This document shows, in pieces, positions 8,401-15,400 of a stretch of 15,850 nt of DNA (position 1 is its first letter; each line of letters starts with the position of its first letter). The DNA lies in the NCBI GenBank assembly GCA_902459845.2, contig CABPSV020000325.1, forward strand, positions 3,128 through 18,977. The letters are read 5' to 3'. The position numbers and the translations under genes were made by a program. A model generated the notes under the pieces. That model searched no databases and had not been told where the DNA came from. It saw nothing but the letters and a program-made list of their open reading frames with translations. The DNA comes from Hepatocystis sp. ex Piliocolobus tephrosceles (lineage: Eukaryota; Apicomplexa; Aconoidasida; Haemosporida; Plasmodiidae).

Positions 8401-10501
8401 AAGGCAAGAGAAAATAAAACAGAGAGAAGATGAAATGAAACAAAGGGAAGAAGAAGTACAAAGGAGAGAAGAGGAAGAAAAAAAGAGATTATGGGAAGAA
8501 AACGAAAGTAGTAGAAATGGAAAATTTGTAAAAATTATGTTAACAGATAATTATAACATGTTTGATAAAATAGAAAAAGAGAGAATAAAAACTTTTAAAG
8601 AAAAGGTAATGCATAATAAATCCAATTTATATAGAGTAGAAAATAAACATTTAGTAGAAAATAAACATTTAGTAGAAAATAAACATTTAGTAAAAAATAA
8701 ACATTTAGTAGAAAATAAACATTTAGTAAAAAATAAACATTTAGTAAAAAATGCATATAAAGATATACCCTTTTTTTTTAAAAATAAATATATAGATAAA
8801 AATAAAAATAATGATAATATATTTTTGGAAGACAAAAACAAGGATACGTCATTGGGAAAATGTATTTTAACAGATGCTTTAAAAGAAAAGGAATTAAATG
8901 TAACAGGAACCAAAACAGAAGAAATGATGAAACATCATGGCATACCAATGAGTAATCCATTAGAAAGTAAATTTTTAGAAAGAGAAAAAAAAAAATATTT
9001 AGTAAGAATGCGAAATAATATTTCAAAATATAACAGCTTAGGTGATAAAGTTATACATAATATAATTGAAAAAAAAAAAGTAAAAAAAAAAAGTAATACA
9101 TCAGAAAGTGAAATAATAGATGATTTGTTTGATATGAATGAAGAAGATCTGTTTACAACAGAAAGTCAAGAAATGTATTTACAAGTTGAGGATATAGTTA
9201 AAAATAATAGTAACAATAATTTGTATATGAATAAAACACATATTTATAACGAATTATACAAAAAAGGAAACTCCTCTTCTAGTTATAACAATTTAAGTGG
9301 TTATAACAGTTTAAGTGGTTATAACAGTTTAAGTGGTTATGTCGGTTTAAGTGGTTATAACAGTTTAAGTGGATATGACAACATAAGTAACTATAAAAAT
9401 GTAAGTAAACCTGAAGACATAAGCGATTATGGTAAAATTAGTGATGTTAATGACGACAATAATAACATGAATATTGATAGTGATAGTATTATTAATAAAG
9501 CTATGCGTAGTATAGATTATTTAAAAAATGAGAACGATCCACTTACACCAAGTGAATTTTCTTATAATAAACATATTAGTAGTGACAATAACAAAAATAT
9601 TATTAATTACGATATGTACCGAACTAGCGAAACAGAAGAAAGTAGTGATTATAAAAGTTACATTATAAGCCGAGATGTTTATATTAAACATATATTAAAT
9701 TCATTTGAAAGTATAAATAAAATAAAAAATTATACAAAAGAAATAATAGATAGTGAAACTCTTAGTAATTCAAGTAGTGTTATAAATAAATACAACGACG
9801 ACGATAATGATAATGTTCATGATGGTAGTTTAAACTCTAGTATCGATGCATATTTTAATTTTGAAAATATAAAAAGAAAAAAATATAAAAAAAAAATAAA
9901 TAATAAATTAGATTTAACAAATGTTAGCAGTTCCTCATCAAGCATAAAAATTATCAATTCTTATTCATTAGATGGATCTTACTCCGATAACAATAATATA
10001 AATGACCCATTCATTACTTACTCCTTTGAGAAATTAATGAACGAAAGTCGTAAGGATAGTAGTGATGCAATTAGTGACAATAAAAACAATAGCGGTAAAG
10101 ATAGTCATGAATACGTTAATAAATACATAGTTGATGAAAGTTATGACGAAGGTAATAAAAGTGATAAAAAGGATAAAAGCGATAAAAGTGATAAAAACGA
10201 TAAAAGCGATAAAAGTTATGTGGGTAATAAAAATGAAAAAGTCAATCAGGATAAAACTTTTTTTGATACGCTTACAGATAACCTTAATGAATTAACAAAA
10301 AAAGTTAAGCATATAAAAAAAAGAGACATTACTTTTGACATGTATAAAAAAAAAAAAAATACATCATATATCTACGAAAGTGATAATAAAGAAGATGTAA
10401 GTTCTTTACCAAATTTATTTTCTTTTAAAAATGAAAAAGTAAATACAAATAAACCTAAAGGTTACAATAATATTTATTCGAATCACAATAATGATAAATA
10501 A
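2090..10501 (+). CDS. Very large repeat-rich Plasmodium-type protein of unknown function (2,803 aa)
   Basis: One uninterrupted ORF of 2,804 codons including stop. I do not recognise the protein and assign no function. It is hydrophilic, with no signal peptide or membrane segment visible. The N-terminal ~45 residues are strongly basic. In-frame repeats follow: poly-Asn (residues 96-105), Gly/Asp/Ser (139-169), Arg-Asp-Gly (338-358), Lys/Thr/Gln (529-569), Tyr-Asn-Pro (691-760), GEVE(N/K) (1061-1095), ENKESD (1324-1341), SNI(G/D)G (1887-1991), KQRLEDEKRKAEEE (2036-2063), VENKHL (2183-2222), SGYNSL (2403-2450) and Lys-Ser-Asp (about 2690-2709). Probable coiled coils lie at about 970-995, 1445-1500 and 2017-2140. 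Islands less dominated by low complexity lie at about 228-305, 1580-1640, 1688-1770 and 2283-2330. The ATG at 2090 follows an in-frame TAA at 2078-2080. A second ATG at 2108, in the more typical AAA-ATG context, is an alternative start, and a small upstream exon cannot be excluded. Intactness through so many A-runs argues that it is a real expressed gene. Confidence 0.93.
2375..2404 (+). repeat. AAT triplet run encoding 10 Asn
   Basis: Ten consecutive AAT codons in the N-terminal part of the large ORF (residues 96-105). Short pure-codon Asn runs are typical Plasmodium low-complexity inserts produced by slippage. Confidence 0.9.
2504..2596 (+). repeat. Gly-Asp-Ser repeat, 18-bp period, G-rich
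   Basis: Tandem GGT, GAT and AGT codons arranged as about five copies of a six-residue unit GDGGDS (residues 139-169). The + strand contains no C at all over about 99 bases and is far richer in G than the surrounding gene. A second, related GRDG/GDGGD array follows at 3101-3163. Confidence 0.9.
3101..3163 (+). repeat. Arg-Asp-Gly repeat, 9-bp period
   Basis: Four perfect AGA-GAT-GGT units, then AGA-GGT and a GAT-GGA-GGT run (residues 338-358). It is again C-free and G-rich on the coding strand. The flanking residues are also Gly-rich. Confidence 0.88.
3674..3797 (+). repeat. Degenerate Lys/Thr/Gln repeat, 18-bp period
   Basis: Imperfect repeats around the unit KTEQTN (residues 529-569), degrading to KTKQTK and EAEQAK toward the 3' end. 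The coding strand is almost pure A and C with scattered T and G, a different composition from the G-rich arrays upstream. Confidence 0.8.
4160..4369 (+). repeat. Tyr-Asn-Pro-rich repeat, ~8-residue period
   Basis: Residues 691-760 form degenerate units such as GYNPN(L/I)PI, passing into GYYPNNMV in the second half. It is the only Pro/Tyr-rich segment in a protein otherwise dominated by Lys, Asn, Asp and Glu. The CCC codons make it locally less AT-rich. The repeat resembles low-complexity, possibly phase-separating or adhesive sequences, but no function can be assigned. Confidence 0.85.
5270..5374 (+). repeat. GEVE(N/K) repeat, 7 x 15 bp
   Basis: Seven tandem units encoding GEVEN (first two) and GEVEK (last five), residues 1061-1095. 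The DNA units are nearly identical (GGAGAGGTAGAAAAT, with AAG replacing AAT), which implies recent expansion. A related VKNGE repeat lies in the neighbouring eIF3c gene. Confidence 0.93.
6059..6112 (+). repeat. ENKESD repeat, 3 x 18 bp
   Basis: Three near-identical units GAAAACAAAGAGTCGGAT, the last ending in GGT (residues 1324-1341). It lies just before a short less-repetitive stretch (QLNPNDMVLDLISSF) and upstream of the second coiled coil. Confidence 0.88.
6773..6826 (+). repeat. NVKKNA repeat, short
   Basis: Degenerate Asn-Val-Lys-Lys-Asn-Ala units (residues 1562-1579). They lead directly into the island that begins at Trp1580 and contains YGRP. Confidence 0.75.
7748..8062 (+). repeat. 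SNI(G/D)G repeat, about 21 x 15 bp, with higher-order structure
   Basis: Twenty full units of AGT-AAT-ATT-GRT-RGT plus a degenerate 21st (residues 1887-1991). Variants are SNIGG, SNIDG, SNIDS and INIDS. The 5' part follows a three-unit pattern (DG, GG, DG). The 3' part repeats a longer block that includes INIDS twice. It is the largest array in the window. No stop codon occurs in several of the other frames because the unit has none, which creates spurious ORFs on both strands. Confidence 0.95.
8195..8278 (+). repeat. 42-bp tandem duplication in the charged coiled coil
   Basis: Two near-identical copies encoding KQRLEDEKRKAEEE (residues 2036-2063), with a decaying third copy starting KQRIEEER. 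Heptad-like KQREEEL-type units of 21 bp follow at about 8371-8480. The whole 8138-8505 stretch is a highly charged, probably long single alpha-helix or coiled coil. Confidence 0.88.
8636..8755 (+). repeat. V(E/K)NKHL repeat, 6.7 x 18 bp
   Basis: Six full units of GTA-RAA-AAT-AAA-CAT-TTA plus a partial seventh (residues 2183-2222). The only difference between units is GAA versus AAA in the second codon, alternating Glu and Lys. This suggests recent expansion with a single segregating variant. Confidence 0.93.
9296..9439 (+). repeat. SGYNSL repeat, 8 x 18 bp, decaying toward the 3' end
   Basis: Units in order read SGYNSL, SGYNSL, SGYVGL, SGYNSL, SGYDNI, SNYKNV, SKPEDI and SDYGKI (residues 2403-2450), preceded by SYNNL. 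The 18-bp register with Ser first is kept after the sequence identity is lost, so the array is longer than identity alone shows. Confidence 0.88.
10157..10216 (+). repeat. Lys-Ser-Asp repeat, 9-bp period
   Basis: About seven units of AAA-AGY-GAT, with AAG or AAC in place of AGY in two units (residues about 2690-2709), near the C-terminus of the large protein. Compositionally it resembles the Ser/Asp-rich tails common in Plasmodium proteins. Confidence 0.82.
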
Positions 10502-10854
10502 TAATAAGTTTGTTATGTTATATGCGCATATATATAAATATATGTTTTGCGATTTTTTAATTTGGTACTAAAAAGTTTTATTATGTAGAGACATGTGTAA
10601 AAGTCATGTGTGTATATGCGTTATAGGTTATGCCAAGTAACTTATATATACAATTTCATGTATTATGTAAAATGATTACATATTTTATATAGTAAAAATG
10701 TAAGCACATATTTTAGTAAAAGTGTTAGTAGTGAATTAAAAAAAATAACAATAAAATAACAATAGTAGTAGTAACAACGGTTGTAATAGTAATGGCCAAA
10801 TAATTATACCAAAATTAATAAAAGGAAAATAGGATTAATTTGGTTGAGTATGTA

Positions 10855-10856
<2 letters not shown>

Positions 10857-10898
<42 letters not shown>

Positions 10899-10900
10899 AT
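10857..10900. repeat. (AAAT)11 microsatellite
   Basis: Eleven perfect copies of AAAT, followed by a short TA run. Probably length-polymorphic. It lies about 360 bp past the stop codon of the large gene. Confidence 0.93.
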
Positions 10901-11166
10901 ATATATATACTTATAAATTGAAACCATGACACTATTGTTAATTATTTTAGCAATATTAAGATTGCGTTTTTATGTTTTAATTTTTTTTTGCTTTAATTTT
11001 TATGTTTTCGTGTTTCAGTTTTTATATTTTTTTTTTTTTTTTTTGTGTTTTATCTCTTATTTTTGGTCTAGTCTGTATGTTTTTATTTTTTTTTTCAACC
11101 TGATATATACTTAGCAAAGGGTTTCACATTTTAGAACATAAAAAAATATACATATTTTTCTCTTTT

Positions 11167-11211
11167 GCTTTTGTTTATTTTGCTTTTGTTTATTTTGCTT
11201 TTGTTTATTTT
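11167..11211. repeat. 15-bp tandem repeat, 3 copies plus partial
   Basis: Unit GCTTTTGTTTATTTT, repeated exactly three times, with a fourth partial copy starting GCCTTGTTTA. It lies mid-way in the intergenic region. No function can be assigned. Confidence 0.88.
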
Positions 11212-11700
11212 GCCTTGTTTATAATAATTAACATATTTCATAATATGAAAGCAAACAATGAACTAATAAATATAATAAAATACGAAAATGATTTAACAAT
11301 ATCTAGTATGAAACATTGGAGTATGTAAATTTATAATTTTTAACTTATATATATTTTTTTTTTTTTTTTTTTTTTTTGTAATTGTTTTAAAAATGTTACC
11401 CCTCCCTCCGTGTTAACAATTTTTTTAAGTATACATATTTCATAAAAAAAAAAAAAAAACATACAAATTAAAATAAATAAAATCACTCTCCTAAAAAAAA
11501 AAAAAAAATACTAGTAAAAAATTTAATCATTTTATTTGTCATAAATGATAAAGGATTGAAATGCTCTGTGACAAGATCAATGAAATTTTTAATGTTAAAA
11601 CAAATCCTTTATTAATATCATTCAACGGATAAAATAGTTTAGCTTCTATAGCACATAAATAGAATATATTAATATTTACAAGTATACGTATTATGTAATA

Positions 11701-11736
<36 letters not shown>

Positions 11737-11814
11737 ATATGTATATATATACAACATACGTACATACATACATATATGCATGAATTGTACATGTATACAT
11801 ATGTATATTTACAT

Positions 11815-11891
11815 ATAATTTGCATATAATTTGTATATAAATTGCATATAAATTGCATATAAATTGCATATAATTTGCATATAATTTGTAT
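11815..11891. repeat. 11-bp tandem array, 7 copies
   Basis: Seven contiguous units of ATAAWTTGYAT (variants ATAATTTGCAT, ATAATTTGTAT and ATAAATTGCAT), followed by a partial eighth unit ATAATTT. The order of variants is roughly symmetrical, with the AATTGCAT type in the centre and the TTTGCAT/TTTGTAT types outside. The array is bounded by poly-T tracts and lies about 550-620 bp upstream of the eIF3c start codon, so it may be part of the promoter. Confidence 0.92.
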
Positions 11892-11933
11892 ATAATTTAC
11901 CATAAGTTTTTTTTATTTGCTTGTTGCTTGATC

Positions 11934-11934
<1 letters not shown>

Positions 11935-11981
<47 letters not shown>
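11935..11981. repeat. Poly-T tract, 47 bp
   Basis: The longest homopolymer in the window. Long poly(dA:dT) tracts in Plasmodium promoters are thought to exclude nucleosomes. The true length is uncertain in any assembly. Confidence 0.9.
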
Positions 11982-12270
11982 CATTTATTTTATAATAATT
12001 TTTATTGCTTTTGCTTATACCTTTTTCTTTTTTTTACATTTTGGTTTTTAAAAACTGTTATGTACGTATGAATGTATTAACATAAATACATGATATTACA
12101 TAGCACTGTTTATTTTTTTATGCGTTAATTATTTCTCACTGTAAATTTTTTTTTGAGGTTACTGTTTAACATGAATGTAATCAATTTTTGCTTACCTATG
12201 TATATGTATATATAAGTACGTATTAATTTACGAGTAAATGCTTGTTTTAAGCACCTCTGCATTTTTATTC

Positions 12271-12366
12271 AGTTATGCAGTTATATAGTTATACAGTTAT
12301 ACAGTTAAACCGTTATACAGTTATACAGTTAAACAGTTATACAATTCAACAGTTCAACAGTTATAT
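12271..12366. repeat. 8-bp tandem array, 12 copies
   Basis: Twelve contiguous units of AGTTATAC and variants (AGTTAAAC, AGTTATAT, AGTTATGC, CGTTATAC, AGTTCAAC, AATTCAAC), ending about 70 bp before the eIF3c start codon. It is followed by an 18-bp poly-T at 12380-12397. Its position suggests that it lies in the 5' UTR or core promoter of eIF3c. Confidence 0.93.
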
Positions 12367-12460
12367 TTATATAGTCTTGTTTTTTTTTTTTTTTTTTGCA
12401 TTAACTTTCTTTGCCTTGTTTCCTTTTTTGAAAAAAAATGCAGTCAAAATTTTGGGCTAA
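12275..12460 (+). other. Possible upstream ORF overlapping the eIF3c start
   Basis: The only ATG in the ~165 bases before the eIF3c start (at 12275) opens a 61-codon frame that runs through the 8-bp array and ends at TAA 12458-12460. That is 23 bases inside eIF3c in a different frame. Because 8 bp read in triplets closes every 24 bp, the peptide itself repeats an eight-residue unit like SYTVIQLN. It is not proposed as a functional protein. If the transcript starts upstream of 12275, ribosomes would have to skip or reinitiate past it to translate eIF3c. Confidence 0.4.
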
Positions 12461-15400
12461 AGGGGTAGATGATGATAGTGGTGATAATGCATCAGAATCT
12501 TCTGAAAATGAAGTTGATGTAAGGGTATGAAAAAAAAAAAAAAAAACCTAAAAAATGATGCATACTGTTTGTATATACATATACATTATACAGCATTCTA
12601 TATTGCATCTATTTTTAGTTTGTATTTTTTAAGTAGAATTTTATTTACTTTGTGCTTAGAACATGGTCACAATTTATTTTGTTCTGTTTTAAATTGTTTG
12701 TTTTTATATTATTTTATTTTATTATTTTTTTTTTTTTATGTGGGGACCAACATAATAGAAAACACACATACCTTTTTGTTATAGATGTTTGTTTTTTGTT
12801 ATAGATGTTTGTTTTTTGTTATAGCTGTTTTTTTTTTTTTTTTTGTTATGGCGGTTTTTTTTTTTTTATTATGGCTGTTTGTTTTTTATTATGGCTGTTT
12901 GTTTTTTATTATGGCTGTTTTTTTTTATCCGATATGTATACCTTCGTACATACATACGAAATGACATACTCATTTTTATTTTTTTTTGGTCCATTTAGGA
13001 GAAGAAGCCATTAGTGTCTGCGGCAGCAGAACGATGGGCAGCTATGGATAGCAGCAGCTCAGAAGAAGAAGAAAGAGTTATAAAAAGTCAAGAAGGTAAA
13101 AAAAGAGATTTTTATGCAAACATGGGAAAAAGTTTAAATGCAGGTATAGAAAATAACGATTTTAATAAATTATTAAAAGATTATGAAAGTTTATATAAAT
13201 TTATAACAAAAGAAAGTGAAGATTTAATTCCTAACTCTTGTATTATATATTTGGATAAGTTGTCAAAATATGTTGAAACAACATTTCATACTAATGTAGA
13301 AAATAAAAATTTAACAAAAAGTAAAGCTCAAGCATTAAATAAATTAAGAGCTAAAATAAGAAAATGTAGTGAATATTATCAAAACAGATTAAAAGCATAT
13401 CATGAAGATCCAAAAAGTTTTAAAGCCGATGTTAAAAAAGAAAATGAAGATGATTATGAGGAAGAAGATGAAGATGAAGAAGAAGAAGAAGAAGATGAAG
13501 AAGAGGATGAGGATGAAATAATTAATGATAGTATTGATAAAAAAAAAAAAAATAAAAAAAAAAAAAAAACAGAAAGTTATGATGATAGTGATAATAATAG
13601 TGATGATAATAGTGATAATGATGGTAAAAATGGAAAATATAAGGACGATAGCAGTAGTGATAATGATAAGAAAAAAGATGAAGAAGATGATGATAATGAT
13701 GAATGGTCATACAGTGAAGACTCAGATTATGAATCTGATGAAGAAGATGATAAAACAAAAAATGCTATGAGCAAATGGGGTTTAAAAACAACTGAATCAA
13801 GTGAAAAAAAAAAAACAAAAAAAGTAGTTAAAACTAAAAAAGTAAAAAAAGAAGGAACAAAAAAAGAAGAGAAATCGACATTTGATTTAGTAGATGATAA
13901 AAAATCTGCAAAAAGTAAAATTTATGCTGAGTTGTTAAATACAAAAAATATATCAGAAGAAGTAATAAGAAATCGAATAAAATTAATAATTCAAAAGAGA
14001 GGAAGAAAAGGATTAGATAAGCATGAGAATGTAAATGTATTAACAAAATTATGTGATATAGCTAAAACAATAAGTAAAGAATCATATATCGAAGTATTAG
14101 AACATTTAATAAATTTAGAATTCGATTTAGTATCGAGTGTTTATACTTATATGTCTTTTAATGTATGGAATAAAACATATAAACATATTGAAAATATTTT
14201 AAATTTATTAATAGGAAATAATAATTTTTATTTAGCTGCTATTAATATTACAGAAGATATTACAGAGGAGGTTCTAAATGAAAAAGAAAAATGTATAAAA
14301 TCATGTAAAACATTAATATCTATTTTATCAAAATTAGATGATGAATTGTTAAAGGCATTGTTATATGTAGATATACACACTAGTGAGTATAGAAGACGAT
14401 TAGGTAAAAGTGTTTATATGATTGGATTATTACATAAAGGATATAAGTATGTAAAATATCAAAAAAAAATGCCAGACTTGGCTATACATATATCAGAAAG
14501 AATATTAGATCACATGTATTATAAACCTGAAATATTATTTAAACAAATATGGCATTTTATTACTTATGGAAAAGATTATATCGATGAGGATAAAAAAAGT
14601 TCAGATTTGGTTAAAGCAAAAGAGGACAATACAGTTGTAAAAAATGGGGAAGTGAAAAATGGAGAAGCGAAAAATGGAGAAGTGAAAAATGGAGGAGTAA
14701 AAAATGGAAAAAATAATAATTTACATATAAATGGTAATAATGAAATTGAACCACCTACAAAAATTATTGAACAATATGTTAATGAAATATTAGAGCATGG
14801 AACAAAACAACAAAAAATAAAATCTTTGTTACAATTGTCTTATAATAAAAGTTTATATGATGATTTTTTAGGTGCAAAAGAATTATTAAATGTAACTAAT
14901 ATTTATGAAATAGCTGTTAATTCTGATATATCCATTCAAATATTATATAATCGTAATTTAATACAATTAGGATTATGTGCATTTCGACATGGTAATATAT
15001 ACGAAGCACATTGTTGCTTAGTAGATATATGTGCTCAAAATAAACACAAAGAATTAATAGCACAAGGTTTATCTTCATTAAAAAATCAAGATAAAACAAT
15101 AGAACAAGAAAGAGTAGAAAAAAGAAAACTTATTTCTTATCATATGCATATATCTATTGAGCTTATCGAATGTGTTAATAATATTTGTGCTATGTTATTG
15201 GAAGTACCAAATCTAGCTAAAAATTCATTCGAATCAAAAAAAGATATAATTTCTAGACAATTTAGAAGATTCTTAGATATGTATGATAAACAAATTTTTA
15301 ATAGTCCACCTGAAAATAATAAAGAAATTATAATTTCAGCTACGAAATGTTTACAAAAAGGAGATTGGCAATCATGTTGTGAAAAAATATTTAGTTTATC

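Larger units (their letters stand above)
10502..12437. other. Intergenic region: 3' flank of the large gene and upstream region of eIF3c
   Basis: About 1.9 kb without a credible gene. Two further in-frame TAA codons (10502-10507) follow the stop. The region then holds (AAAT)11 at 10857-10900, a 15-bp T-rich repeat near 11167-11211, poly-T at 11354-11377 and 11706-11734, a C-rich island at 11399-11409, an 11-bp tandem array at 11815-11891, a 47-bp poly-T at 11935-11981 and an 8-bp tandem array at 12271-12366. The short ORFs within it encode Phe/Tyr/Ile-rich homopolymer translations and are not credible. The 3' UTR of the upstream gene and the eIF3c promoter must both lie here, but no boundary is visible. 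Confidence 0.75.

Noticed and set aside
11815..11891. CRISPR-like array (also considered for 12271-12366 and 7748-8062)
   Set aside because: These are contiguous tandem repeats with no spacers, in a eukaryotic nuclear context.
11886..12071. 61-codon plus-strand ORF spanning the 47-bp poly-T
   Set aside because: A quarter of it is a poly-Phe run from the homopolymer, and it changes frame with any length change. It is not credible as a gene.
12805..13014. 69-codon ORF inside the eIF3c intron
   Set aside because: It is a translation of the 20-bp intronic repeat (Phe/Cys/Tyr-rich) in a frame that does not match exon 2. The splice model explains the region better.
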